Positions 17,136-25,683 of a stretch of 64,000 nt of DNA are shown piece by piece. The notes beneath the pieces were generated by a model. That model did no database searches. It was given only the letters and a program-made list of their open reading frames with translations, and was not told the DNA's origin. Position numbers and translations under genes: made by a program. This DNA is from Sphingopyxis witflariensis (GTDB taxonomy: Bacteria; Pseudomonadota; Alphaproteobacteria; Sphingomonadales; Sphingomonadaceae): assembly GCF_002205635.1 (NCBI RefSeq), contig NZ_NISJ01000013.1, positions 1 to 64,000 on the forward strand, given 5' to 3'. Positions within the stretch are counted from its first letter, which is position 1, and each line of letters opens with the position of its first letter.

Positions 17136-17490
17136 TCGCGAAAGCGGATTCACCCTGCTCGAAATGCTGGTCGCGCTCAGCATCATCAGCATCGCCGCGC
17201 TGACGCTGGTGCGGCTCGATGCCTATGCGGTGCGCACCGCGGGCGACCTCGACGAAAGCACGATGGCCGGTATCGTCGCGCAGAACCGCGCGGTCGAATT
17301 GTGGACCGACCCCGCGCCGCCGACGATCGGCAACAGCGCATCCTTGGTCGCCAATGCCGGGCGCAACTGGCGGATCGAACAGCGGGTCAAGCGGACCGCT
17401 GACGACAGCCTGTTGCAAATCGACCTGATCGTTCGGCCCGAAGCCGGGCGCGGGCAGTCGGTGCTGACGATCATCCGGCCGTCGCGATGA
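17125..17490 (+). CDS. gspI: Type II secretion minor pseudopilin GspI
   Basis: A 121-residue minor pseudopilin with a compact 8-residue leader, cleavage site SG/FTLLEMLVALSIISIAALTL and a T2SSI-type C-terminal domain (AQNRAVELW, WRIEQRVKRTAD). The start is GTG at 17125, supported by the strong Shine-Dalgarno GGGGGAGG at 17111-17118 and by overlap with the gspH stop. GspI nucleates the tip complex with GspJ and GspK. Confidence 0.9.
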   Translation: MGSDRESGFTLLEMLVALSIISIAALTLVRLDAYAVRTAGDLDESTMAGIVAQNRAVELWTDPAPPTIGNSASLVANAGRNWRIEQRVKRTADDSLLQIDLIVRPEAGRGQSVLTIIRPSR

Positions 17491-18212
17491 AAATTCAGCG
17501 CGTCATCTCTGGTTGTTCCCCGGCGAAAGCCGGGGCCCAGTGCGTGGGCATGCGACGTTCCCTATGGGCGCACGAGGCCCCGGCTTTCGCCGGACCGCGT
17601 TCATCTGGCGATGAACGCGGTTTCACCCTCGTCGAAATGCTGATCTCGCTGTCGCTGTTCGCCGCGATCGCCGCGATGGGCGTCGGCTTGCTGCGCAGCA
17701 GCGTCGATACGCAGGATGCGGTGCAGGGACGGCTGAAGGCGATGGGCGGGGTCAACCGGCTGCGCGCGGTGATGGCGAATGATCTGGCCCAGGCGGTCCA
17801 GCGCTCGACGCGCGGGAGCGCTGGAGAGAGCGTGCCGGCCTTCATCGGATCGGAAAGCGGCTTCGCCTTTGTCCATGGCGGCGCGGGGGCACTCGACGGC
17901 GGGCCGCGCCCGGCGGTCGAGCGCGTCGGCTATGCGCGCGTCGGCAACGAATGGCGCCGCGCCGTCCAGCCGATGCTCGACGGCACGGCCATGGGGGAGG
18001 GCGACCGGCTGATCGGTGAGGTGAGTGCGGTTGTCGTGCGATACCGCGACGAAAAGGGCGCGTGGGGCAGCATCTGGACGTCGGAGCCCGGCGACCGCCT
18101 GCCGCACGCGGTAGAAGTACGGCTGACCCGCGAAGGCCGTGCGCCGCTGGTCCTGCTTTTCCTGACCGCGCCGACGCCGCTCCCGGCACCTGTCCCGGTG
18201 CCTGCGCCATGA
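17487..18212 (+). CDS. gspJ: Type II secretion minor pseudopilin GspJ with repeat-derived leader extension
   Basis: A 241-residue minor pseudopilin, cleavage site RG/FTLVEMLISLSLFAAIAAMG, with a GspJ-like body (GGVNRLRAVMANDLAQAV, DRLIGEVSAVVVRYRD). The ATG at 17487 overlaps the gspI stop as ATGA. The pre-cleavage leader is 45 residues instead of the usual 6-25. Residues 11-45 are encoded by a palindromic repeat (17517-17620) inserted in frame just before the cleavage site, so the mature pilin would be unaffected if prepilin peptidase still accepts the precursor. No in-frame ATG lies between the repeat and the cleavage site, although an in-frame ATG exists inside the repeat at 17550. Confidence 0.9.
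   Translation: MKIQRVISGCSPAKAGAQCVGMRRSLWAHEAPAFAGPRSSGDERGFTLVEMLISLSLFAAIAAMGVGLLRSSVDTQDAVQGRLKAMGGVNRLRAVMANDLAQAVQRSTRGSAGESVPAFIGSESGFAFVHGGAGALDGGPRPAVERVGYARVGNEWRRAVQPMLDGTAMGEGDRLIGEVSAVVVRYRDEKGAWGSIWTSEPGDRLPHAVEVRLTREGRAPLVLLFLTAPTPLPAPVPVPAP
17517..17620. repeat. Palindromic repeat inserted in frame within gspJ
   Basis: Arms CCCGGCGAAAGCCGGGGCC (17519-17537) and GGCCCCGGCTTTCGCCGG (17576-17593) are complementary, and each is itself nearly palindromic (CCCCGGC/GCCGGGG). A second perfect 10-bp hairpin, CCGCGTTCAT (17595-17604) with ATGAACGCGG (17611-17620), abuts it. The family resembles dispersed sphingomonad repeats that read as SPAKAGAQ in one frame. Confidence 0.8.
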
Positions 18213-19213
18213 TGCCGGGCGCAAAGGATGAACGCGGCGCCGCGCTGCTCAGCGTGTTGCTGCTCGTCGCGGTGATGGCGGTGATCGCCGCTACCGCGCT
18301 CGACCGGCTGACGCTCGCGACGCGCATCGCGGGCAGCGCGGCGGCGGTCGATCAGGGCCGCGCCTACAGCTTTGCCGCCGAAGAAATTGCACTGCGCCGC
18401 GTCGGCGATCTGGTCGGGCGCGATCCCGCCAAGCTGACGCTCGCGGGCGACTGGTTGGCGCGCGATTTCATCCTGCCTCTACCCGGCGGCGAGGGGAAGG
18501 CGCGGCTTGCCGATGCCAATAACTGCTTCAACCTCAACAGTCTGGTCGCCGAAACCACGCCGGGGCTGTTCAGCCAGCGGTCGGGTTCGATGCGCCAGTT
18601 CGGCGCGCTGATGACCTTGCTCGGCGTCGATCCGGGTGAGGCGCAGTCGATCGCCGGGGCGGCCGCCGACTGGATCGACAGCGACAGCAATGACGGGCCG
18701 CTGGGCGCCGAGGACGGCGTCTATCGATCGATGGCGAATTCCTATCTGCCCGCCAACCGCAAGATGGCGGACATCAGCGAGCTGCGCGCAGTGCGCGGGG
18801 TTTCGCCCAAAATCTATGCGCGGCTGAAGCCCTGGATTTGTGTGTTGCCGGTTGCAGAACCGGTTCGGCTCAACGTCAACACGCTGGCGCCCGAACAGGC
18901 GCCGCTGGTTGCGATGCTGATGCCCGATCAAATCACCATCGCCGATGCGCGGGCGGCGCTGGCGGCGCGGCCTGCGGACGGCTATGGCAGCAGCGAACGA
19001 TTCTGGAAGGCGCGCTCGCTCGAACGGCTTGCGCCGGGTGATATAGGCGAACAGGCCGGAGTGACGAGCCGCTGGCTGACGCTGACGACGAATGTGACGA
19101 TGGGGGACGGGTTTTTGACGGCAGTTTCGCTCATCGATGCCAATGGCGGCGCACCAAGCGCCGGGCAGGCATCGCCCGTCATCGTCCGCCGCGATTGGGG
19201 CGAGAGCGACTGA
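18209..19213 (+). CDS. gspK: Type II secretion minor pseudopilin GspK
   Basis: A 334-residue tip pseudopilin. The cleavage site is RG/AALLSVLLLVAVMAVIAAT and, as is usual for GspK, it lacks the Glu at +5. The large globular domain includes DANNCFNLNSLV, AAADWIDSDSNDGPLGAEDGVYRS and SELRAVRGVSPKIYARLKPW, the helix-hairpin-like segment typical of GspK. The ATG at 18209 overlaps the gspJ stop. Confidence 0.93.
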   Translation: MMPGAKDERGAALLSVLLLVAVMAVIAATALDRLTLATRIAGSAAAVDQGRAYSFAAEEIALRRVGDLVGRDPAKLTLAGDWLARDFILPLPGGEGKARLADANNCFNLNSLVAETTPGLFSQRSGSMRQFGALMTLLGVDPGEAQSIAGAAADWIDSDSNDGPLGAEDGVYRSMANSYLPANRKMADISELRAVRGVSPKIYARLKPWICVLPVAEPVRLNVNTLAPEQAPLVAMLMPDQITIADARAALAARPADGYGSSERFWKARSLERLAPGDIGEQAGVTSRWLTLTTNVTMGDGFLTAVSLIDANGGAPSAGQASPVIVRRDWGESD

Positions 19214-19214
19214 T

Positions 19215-20360
19215 ATGACGCGCACGCTGGTCCTTTGGCTGCCCCCCGTGGCGGCGCTCGCCGACAAAGATATTCCGCAGCCCGCTTGGCTCTGCGTCGA
19301 CGACGGCGTGGTCGTCGATTCGGGGCAGGACGACGGCTGGGTCGAGGCGTGGGAAAAGCCGCAGGATGATGGCGCCGACGCCCGGCTGATCGCGCTCGCG
19401 CCCGTCGCCGACGTGCCCCTGCTCTGGCATCATTATCCCGACGCCGCGCCCGCGCAGGCCGCCGCCGCGGCGCGCATCGACACGCTGAAGGCCAGCCTTG
19501 GCGACGCGTCGGCGCTGCATGTCGTCGCCGGCCAGCCCGCCGAAGCGGGGCAGGCGGCGCCAGTTGCGGTCACGACCCACGCTGCGATGACCGCATGGAC
19601 CGACTGGCTGCAGACGCGCGGGCTGACGCCTGCGGCGATCATTCCGGCGGGCGCTGCGGTGCCGCCGCCCGAACCCGATCATTTGTGGTTGGCCGAACTC
19701 GGCGGCGAACAGATCATTCGCACCGCGACCCGTGCCTATGCCTCCGACCCCGAACTCGACCCATTGATTGCGAGCGGTCATGACATCGCGCCGCTGGACG
19801 CCGACCGGATGCGCGACGCGCTGATCCTGACGCTTGCCGCGCCGCCGCTCGATTTGCTCAGCGGAGGATGGAAGCCCAAACGCAGCTGGTCGGTCGATCC
19901 GGCGATGCTGCGGCTGGCGAAGTTTCTGGCGATCGCGCTGCTTGTCGTCAGCCTCCTTATCCCGATCATCCATGCGGTGCGGCTCGCCGGCGACACAAGC
20001 CGCGCCGACCGCGCGGTGATCGATACAGCGACGAAGGCGGGGGTCAAGGCGTCCGACGCCGCTGCGGCAGAGAGTGAACTCGACCGGCGCCTCGCTGCGG
20101 CGGGGGGCGGCCCGCTCGCTTTCTCGGTGCCCGCATCGGCGCTTTATGATGCGATGGCCGATACGCCGGGGGTGACTCTGAAGACTCTGTCGCACCGCAC
20201 CGATGGCACGCTGTCGACGACGCTCGCGGCCCCGCGCGTCGAGGATATCAACACGGTCCTGCTCGCGCTGCAGGCGCGCGGCTATCGCATCACCGCGCAG
20301 CCGATGGCGGGCACCGATGGTCAGCAAATGGCCAATGTCACGATCCGGGCGGTGCCATGA
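19215..20360 (+). CDS. gspL: Type II secretion cytoplasmic-docking protein GspL
   Basis: A 381-residue protein with an actin-like cytoplasmic domain that binds GspE, one membrane helix at about residues 236-256 (LAKFLAIALLVVSLLIPIIH) and a periplasmic ferredoxin-like domain (DAMADTPGVTLKTLSHRTDG). It starts one base after the gspK stop and its own stop overlaps gspM. Sequence conservation of this subunit is low; the call rests on domain layout and operon position. Confidence 0.88.
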   Translation: MTRTLVLWLPPVAALADKDIPQPAWLCVDDGVVVDSGQDDGWVEAWEKPQDDGADARLIALAPVADVPLLWHHYPDAAPAQAAAAARIDTLKASLGDASALHVVAGQPAEAGQAAPVAVTTHAAMTAWTDWLQTRGLTPAAIIPAGAAVPPPEPDHLWLAELGGEQIIRTATRAYASDPELDPLIASGHDIAPLDADRMRDALILTLAAPPLDLLSGGWKPKRSWSVDPAMLRLAKFLAIALLVVSLLIPIIHAVRLAGDTSRADRAVIDTATKAGVKASDAAAAESELDRRLAAAGGGPLAFSVPASALYDAMADTPGVTLKTLSHRTDGTLSTTLAAPRVEDINTVLLALQARGYRITAQPMAGTDGQQMANVTIRAVP

Positions 20361-20839
20361 CCGAGAAATTGCAAAATTGGTGGATCGCCCTGTCGCCGCG
20401 CGAGCGCTGGCTGGTCGGCATCGCGGGCGTACTGGCGCTCGGCGTTATTATCTGGGGCCTCGGGCGTCCGGCCTATGCCGCCTTCACCGACCTGGAGGCG
20501 GAGCATCGCGCGGCGATCGAACGCGAAGGGCGGGTGACGGCGAAGGCGCAATTGCTGGCGCAGCGTCCCGCGAAATCGCTCGCGGCGGCGCTCGATGCCG
20601 TCGCCATCGATCAATATCTGACGCAATCGGCGGGCGAAATTGGGCTGGCCCTCGACCGCAACGAGGCGCGGGGTTCGGGGCAGGCGACGATCGCCATCGC
20701 GACGGCGAAGGCGCCGGTGCTGACCGACTGGCTCGCTTCGCTGGAAGCGCAGGGCTTTGTCGTCGATCAGCTGACGATTACTCCCGCCGCCGACGGCACC
20801 GTCGGCATGACCGCCGAACTCAGGAAAGGCGGACAATGA
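20357..20839 (+). CDS. gspM: Type II secretion inner-membrane protein GspM
   Basis: A 160-residue bitopic protein: short cytoplasmic N-terminus with LSPRERWLVGIAGVLALGVIIWG as the GspM-type membrane helix, a heptad-rich segment, and a periplasmic ferredoxin-like domain ending VGMTAELRKGG. It partners GspL in the inner-membrane platform. The start overlaps the gspL stop by 4 bases. Confidence 0.87.
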   Translation: MTEKLQNWWIALSPRERWLVGIAGVLALGVIIWGLGRPAYAAFTDLEAEHRAAIEREGRVTAKAQLLAQRPAKSLAAALDAVAIDQYLTQSAGEIGLALDRNEARGSGQATIAIATAKAPVLTDWLASLEAQGFVVDQLTITPAADGTVGMTAELRKGGQ

Positions 20840-21552
20840 TGCCGCGCCGTCGTTGGATTGTCGCGGCGCTGTTGCTCGCGCTGCTGCTGATTGTCGCAAC
20901 CTTCCCCATGCGGCTCGCGCTGGGGCTTTCGGGGGCTTCCGACGCTGGAATTACCGCGCGTGAAGTGCGCGGGTCGGTGTGGTCGGGTGAGCTTGTCGAG
21001 GCGCGCCTCGGGGCGCTGCCGCTCGGCACCCTGCGCGCCAGCCTGTCGCCGCTCGCGCTGCTGACAGGCAGGGTCGAAATGGCGTTTACGCGCGCCGACG
21101 ACCGGCTTGGAGCGTTGGCGGGACGCCTGCACGGCAGCAATCCGCGCGGCGTGTCCGATGTGAACGGCGTCACCTCGATGTCGGGCGGGCTCGGCATGAT
21201 CCCGGTCGATACGATCCGCTTTGAAGGCGCCACCGTGCAATTCGATGACGCCGGGAAATGTGCGGCGGCGAACGGACGGCTCCAACTGTCGGTCACGGCG
21301 CCGATCGCCGGGCTCGACCTGTCGCGCGGCCTGTCTGGGTCGCTGGCGTGCGCGAAGGGCCGCGCGCAGGCGGCGCTCGCAAGCCAATCGGGGATGGAGC
21401 GGCTGACGCTCTCGTTCGACGGCAGCGGCGCCTATCGCGCGCAATTCGCGATCAATGTCGATCGCGATCCCACGATGGCGGCGGCGCTTTCGCTACTTGG
21501 GTTCAAGGCGGGACCAGGCGGGTTCGTGCTGGCGACTTCGGGTCGCTTCTAG
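20836..21552 (+). CDS. gspN: Type II secretion accessory protein GspN
   Basis: A 238-residue protein with one N-terminal membrane helix (RRRWIVAALLLALLLIVATF) and a periplasmic beta-rich domain. It carries the T2SSN-type features TAREVRGSVWSGELVEARLG and LGTLRASLSPLALLTGRVEM, also seen in AsmA-like lipid-contact domains. ATG codons occur at 20836 and 20839; the first overlaps the gspM stop. GspN is present in only some systems and is not always essential. Confidence 0.85.
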   Translation: MMPRRRWIVAALLLALLLIVATFPMRLALGLSGASDAGITAREVRGSVWSGELVEARLGALPLGTLRASLSPLALLTGRVEMAFTRADDRLGALAGRLHGSNPRGVSDVNGVTSMSGGLGMIPVDTIRFEGATVQFDDAGKCAAANGRLQLSVTAPIAGLDLSRGLSGSLACAKGRAQAALASQSGMERLTLSFDGSGAYRAQFAINVDRDPTMAAALSLLGFKAGPGGFVLATSGRF

Positions 21553-21589
21553 AATATGATGCCGTGAAGCCACGCCGTTCGATGCCCCA

Positions 21590-22360
21590 ATGTCGGTCCT
21601 AAACGCCTTACCCTATGGCTGGGGCGTCGGTTTCGCCGCGCTGGTGGGCCTGATCCTCGGCAGCTTCATTGCGACCATGGTGCTGCGCTGGCCCGCCGGG
21701 CGTTCGGTGCTCGGGCGGTCGCGCTGCGATGGGTGTCAGAAGCCGCTTGCGCCATGGGATCTTGTCCCGTTGCTGTCGGCGCTCCTGTCGTGCGGGCGCT
21801 GCCGCCAATGTGGCGCGCGCATCGATCCATTTCACAGCCGGGTCGAGATCACGTCGGCGCTGATCGGAGCGCTGGCGCTTGCCATCATGCCCGGTCTGTC
21901 GGGTTGGCTCTGGGCGTTGCTCGGCTGGCTGTTGCTGCCGCTTGCGTTGCTCGACGCGCGCCACCTCTGGTTGCCCGATCGTCTCAATGCCGTGCTGGCG
22001 GCGGCTGGGTTGCTGCTCGCGGGTCCGTTGATGGGAACGCTGTTGCTCGACCGATGGATCGGCGCCGTTGCGGGCGGGATCGCGCTGGCGCTGGTCGCAT
22101 GGGCCTATCGTCGCGCGCGCGGCGCCCACGGCATGGGCGGCGGCGATCCAAAGCTGGTCGCGGCGATAGGCGCCTGGCTGGGTTGGCAGGCGCTGCCGCT
22201 GGTGCTGATGCTCGCCAGCCTCGGGGGGCTGGCATGGGCACTTGTCACCCAAGGAAAAGGGGACCAGCCGCTGGTTCAGCGGCGGATCCCCTTTGGTCTG
22301 TTCGCGAGCATCGCGGCCTTTGCCGCAGTGCCGCTGTGGCTGCTGATCAGCGGCCGATAA
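21590..22360 (+). CDS. gspO: Prepilin leader peptidase/N-methyltransferase GspO
   Basis: A 256-residue integral membrane aspartic protease that cuts the pseudopilin leaders and methylates the new N-terminus. The cytoplasmic zinc-binding loop has CDGCQ and CGRCRQCG. The two catalytic aspartates sit in LALLDARHLWLPDRL and in GMGGGDPKLVAA, matching the GxGD-type active site. About seven to eight membrane helices are visible. It ends the operon; the last 14 bases overlap the convergent pal gene. Confidence 0.93.
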   Translation: MSVLNALPYGWGVGFAALVGLILGSFIATMVLRWPAGRSVLGRSRCDGCQKPLAPWDLVPLLSALLSCGRCRQCGARIDPFHSRVEITSALIGALALAIMPGLSGWLWALLGWLLLPLALLDARHLWLPDRLNAVLAAAGLLLAGPLMGTLLLDRWIGAVAGGIALALVAWAYRRARGAHGMGGGDPKLVAAIGAWLGWQALPLVLMLASLGGLAWALVTQGKGDQPLVQRRIPFGLFASIAAFAAVPLWLLISGR

Positions 22361-22859
22361 TGACAGTCACCGCGCGGCGGTTCTTCGCATAGGCTTCCTC
22401 GGTCGAACCGAGTTCCGCCGGGCGTTCCTTGCCATAGCTGATGACCTGAATGCGGTTCGGATCGATGCCGATCGACGAGAGGTAATTTTTCGCGGCATTG
22501 GCGCGGCGTTCGCCGAGTGCGATGTTGTAATCGCGCGTGCCGCGTTCGTCGGCATGGCCTTCGAGCGTGACGCGGACTGCGGGATTGCGCTGCAGCCATT
22601 GGGCCTGACTCTGCAGCGTCGCCTGATCTTCGGCATCGACATTATACTGGTCGAAACCGAAGAAGACGCGATCTGCCGCCACATTTGCGACGAAATCTTC
22701 CTGCGATCCGGGGACGACCCCCGTGCCAGTGTCAGTGCCGGTGTCGCTTCCTGTACCTTCGGGAGCCGGTGGCAGCACCTCGGGCGCCTTTTTTGCGCAG
22801 GCGCCAACAGCAAACATGGTGATCGCCGCGATCATCGCGGTGGTTTTGCGTATCGTCAT
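22347..22859 (-). CDS. pal: Peptidoglycan-associated lipoprotein Pal
   Basis: A 170-residue outer-membrane lipoprotein of the Tol-Pal system. A type II signal peptide with lipobox VGAC, a Gly/Thr/Asp-rich linker (repeated TDTG) and an OmpA-like peptidoglycan-binding domain are present. The domain has FFGFDQYNVDAE, LEGHADERGTRDYNIALGER and AKNYLSSIGIDPNRI. The ATG at 22859 has AAGGACAG as Shine-Dalgarno 5 bases upstream. It lies 113 bases after tolB, enough for its own promoter. Confidence 0.95.
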   Translation of the reverse strand: MTIRKTTAMIAAITMFAVGACAKKAPEVLPPAPEGTGSDTGTDTGTGVVPGSQEDFVANVAADRVFFGFDQYNVDAEDQATLQSQAQWLQRNPAVRVTLEGHADERGTRDYNIALGERRANAAKNYLSSIGIDPNRIQVISYGKERPAELGSTEEAYAKNRRAVTVIIGR

Positions 22860-22972
22860 GATTTCTGTCCTTTTATTGTTGCGTACGTCGTTAAGTGCCG
22901 ACGGGATGAACGCATGTTGAACGCGATGTTCCAATCCCGCAGATTTCCTTTGGTTCCCGGCTTTCTCTGGCC

Positions 22973-24340
22973 TCAGGGCAGCACCGGGCCCCAGCTCGGA
23001 TCCGACCCGTCCTGGGGGGTCGGCAGGCGGCGGAGGTTCACGCCCGTCAGGTCGACCTGCCACAGGCTGGATTTGCCCTCGCGGCCGGGCGAGGTGCGGA
23101 AGAATTGCAGGACGCGGCCATTCGGCGACCAGGTCGGCGCCTCATCCTGCCAGCTGTTGGTGAGCATGCGCGCGCCGCCGCCTGACGGGGTCATGACCCC
23201 GATACGGAATTCGCCGCCGCCCAGCCGGGTGAAGGCGATCAAGTCGCCGCGCGGCGACCATTCGGGGGTCGCATAGCGCCCACCGCCAAAGCTGATCCGC
23301 TGCTGGTTCGATCCGTCGATGTTCATCGTATAGATTTGCTGGCTGCCCGACCGGTCGCTTTCGAACACGATCTTCTTGCCATCGGGTGAGAAGCTGCCGC
23401 CGACGTCAATCCCCGGGGTGCTGGTCAGCCGCACCGGAGTGCCGCCGTTGGCCGAGATGCGATAAATGTCGGTGTTGCCGCCGACCGCCATCGAATAGAG
23501 GATCTGCGATCCATCGGGCGACCAGCGCGGGGCAAAGGTGGTGTTTCCGCTTTCGGTCACCAGCTTCTGCGATCCGGTGGCGACGTCGTAAATGAACACG
23601 CGAACGCGGTTGTTCAAATAGCTGACATAAACGATCTTCTTGTAATCGGGCGAGAAACGCGGGCTGATTGCCAGCGCCTGACCGTTGGTGACGAAGCGGT
23701 GGTTGCCGCCGTCGCTGTCCATGATCGCGAGGCGCTTGATCCGATTCCCCTTGGGCCCGCTCTCGGCGATATAGGCGACGCGGCTGTCAAAGAAGGGCGC
23801 TTCACCCGATAGGCGCGAATAAATGGCGTCGGCGCATTTATGTGCGGCGCGGCGCCAGTCGCCGGGCTGAATCTCAAAACCCTGACGGACCAGCTCGCTG
23901 CCCAACGCGGTATCATAGAGATAGCAGCCGACGACGAGCCCGCCGGTACCGCTTGCCTGAACAAAGCCATGGACGACATTCTCGGCGCCCCGCGATTGCC
24001 AGTCGGCGAATTGCGGCGCGCGGACTTCGGCCATGCTGATCGCGCGAACGCTGCCGGGGCCGAGCGGGGCGTAAAGCCCGCTGCGTTCAAGATCGGCGGC
24101 GATGACTTCGGCGATCTGGCGGCCGAGGCTGTCGGTGCGCAGCCCGGCGACGGTCATCACCGCCGGGGTCGCCAGTGCGGGAACGGCGATGACGGTGCGG
24201 TCCTGCGACAGCGTGCCAGTGATCGATTCACGAGGCCCTTCCGGTTGTAGCTGGGCAGAGCTCTGATCTTGGGCAACCGCAGGGACGGCCGTTGCCGCGA
24301 AAATGCCCGCGATTAAATATCTCGTAAGAGTCATGCTCAT
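22973..24340 (-). CDS. tolB: Periplasmic Tol-Pal component TolB
   Basis: A 455-residue periplasmic protein: signal peptide to VAQ, N-terminal TolB domain (DSLGRQIAEVIAADLERSGL), then a six-bladed beta-propeller with repeated SPDGKKIVF, SPDGSQILY, SPRGDLIAF and SPNGRVLQF motifs. It shuttles between TolA and Pal during outer-membrane constriction. The start overlaps the tolA stop by 4 bases. Confidence 0.95.
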   Translation of the reverse strand: MSMTLTRYLIAGIFAATAVPAVAQDQSSAQLQPEGPRESITGTLSQDRTVIAVPALATPAVMTVAGLRTDSLGRQIAEVIAADLERSGLYAPLGPGSVRAISMAEVRAPQFADWQSRGAENVVHGFVQASGTGGLVVGCYLYDTALGSELVRQGFEIQPGDWRRAAHKCADAIYSRLSGEAPFFDSRVAYIAESGPKGNRIKRLAIMDSDGGNHRFVTNGQALAISPRFSPDYKKIVYVSYLNNRVRVFIYDVATGSQKLVTESGNTTFAPRWSPDGSQILYSMAVGGNTDIYRISANGGTPVRLTSTPGIDVGGSFSPDGKKIVFESDRSGSQQIYTMNIDGSNQQRISFGGGRYATPEWSPRGDLIAFTRLGGGEFRIGVMTPSGGGARMLTNSWQDEAPTWSPNGRVLQFFRTSPGREGKSSLWQVDLTGVNLRRLPTPQDGSDPSWGPVLP

Positions 24341-25164
24341 CTCGCTTTGTCAAAATCCAACGTATAATTCTGCCAGTAGCTGTAGTTTTCCTCTGGCAGA
24401 TCGAACGGAGCGGCCACTTCTATGGCCTTTTTGGCGCATTCCTGATGTCGTGCGACTTGAAATTTGTTGCTGTCATTCTGACCAGTAGTGGTGACGCTTG
24501 AGAAACCCGCAAGCGCACCCGTTTGAGTGAGCCGGAACTTAACGATAGTTTTCAGTTGTTCTACGTCGACGCCACTTACATTGCACCGGTCCCAGCGTGG
24601 GCCAACCTTTGCCTTGATGCTGACGTCGATCGACCGCCGAACCTCGGCAGCGGTCGCTGCTGCGGGTGCGCCTTTTTTTGAGGGCGACTTAGTCAGGTCA
24701 CGGCCAATTTCCTCGAGATTGCCAGTCGGGCGTCCCGTCGGCCGCGCCGGGTTCTTTTTCGCGGGCGGCGCTTGGGTGGCCGCTTTGGGAGGTGCCTTCT
24801 TGGCCGCCGGTGGCAGCTTTTTTGGTGGCGTTGGGATTGATCGCGCGACCGGCTTGGGCGTCGGGGCCGGGGTCGGCCGCACCACAGGTTCGGGCTCAGG
24901 CGGCGCGGGCATCGGTTCGGGCGCGGCGATGTCGACCGCATCCTCTTCGCCCAGCCGCGCAGCGGGCGGGGTGTCGCTGATCACCGGCGCGGTTGAAGTC
25001 GCCGCGGTTTCGGCGATCAGGTCGACTTCCATCGGCGGATTGTCGAAACGGCGTTCGCCTGCGGTCCATTGCACCGAAAGCAGGCCGATGATGGCGATAT
25101 GCGCCGCCACCGCGATGGCGATGCCGCGTTTCTCATTTCCCCCCGCTGCCCGTGTTTCGGTCAT
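24337..25164 (-). CDS. tolA: TolA-like inner-membrane energy-transducing protein
   Basis: A 275-residue protein with an N-terminal membrane anchor (GIAIAVAAHIAIIGLLSVQW), a long Pro/Ala/Lys-rich periplasmic arm (PEPEPVVRPTPAPTPKP, KKAPPKAATQAPPAKK) and a TonB/TolA C-terminal domain (VGPRWDRCNVSGVD, IVKFRLTQTGALAGFSSV) with two cysteines. Position between tolR and tolB decides TolA over TonB. The arm is proline-rich rather than the long alpha-helix of the enterobacterial protein. Confidence 0.88.
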   Translation of the reverse strand: MTETRAAGGNEKRGIAIAVAAHIAIIGLLSVQWTAGERRFDNPPMEVDLIAETAATSTAPVISDTPPAARLGEEDAVDIAAPEPMPAPPEPEPVVRPTPAPTPKPVARSIPTPPKKLPPAAKKAPPKAATQAPPAKKNPARPTGRPTGNLEEIGRDLTKSPSKKGAPAAATAAEVRRSIDVSIKAKVGPRWDRCNVSGVDVEQLKTIVKFRLTQTGALAGFSSVTTTGQNDSNKFQVARHQECAKKAIEVAAPFDLPEENYSYWQNYTLDFDKAR

Positions 25165-25173
25165 CGTCCTTGC

Positions 25174-25683
25174 CTATTGCCCGCTGTCTGAACCCGCGGT
25201 GACCGCTGGCTCAGCGATCGCCGCTGCGGTCTCGGACCCGGTCGTAACCAGCGCGATCCGCGACAGACCCGCGTGGTTGAGTTCGCCCATCACGCGCATT
25301 ACGCGGCCATAGTCGAGCCCCTTGTCGGCGCGCAGCATGATCTGGGGCGGCTTGCCGCCTTCCTTCGCCTCGCGCGCAATCGCTTCGAGCCGGGCAGGCA
25401 AATCGGCCTCGGGCACCACCTCTTCACCGATATAGAGCGTGTCATCGGCGTTGATCGACAGCTGGACCGGCTCCTGCTCTTCGGTCTCCACCGGCTTCGC
25501 GCGGCTTTCGGGCAGGTCGACCGGCACCGCGGAGGCGAGCAAGGGGGCGGTGATCATGAAGATGATCAACAGCACGAGCATCACGTCGACCAGCGGGGTG
25601 ACGTTGATTTCGGACATCGGTGCGCGATGCCGCCCGCGACCGCGCCGCGCACTGGCGCCGCCGGAAGGGCCCGACATCGCCAT
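25174..25683 (-). CDS. tolR: Tol-Pal inner-membrane protein TolR
   Basis: A 169-residue ExbD/TolR-family protein: one membrane helix containing the proton-channel aspartate in INVTPLVDVMLVLLIIFMI, and a periplasmic dimerisation domain (LPESRAKPVE, RADKGLDYGRVMRVMGELNHAGLSRIALV). It forms the proton-driven stator with TolQ; the stop and start codons of the two genes overlap by one base. Confidence 0.95.
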   Translation of the reverse strand: MAMSGPSGGASARRGRGRHRAPMSEINVTPLVDVMLVLLIIFMITAPLLASAVPVDLPESRAKPVETEEQEPVQLSINADDTLYIGEEVVPEADLPARLEAIAREAKEGGKPPQIMLRADKGLDYGRVMRVMGELNHAGLSRIALVTTGSETAAAIAEPAVTAGSDSGQ

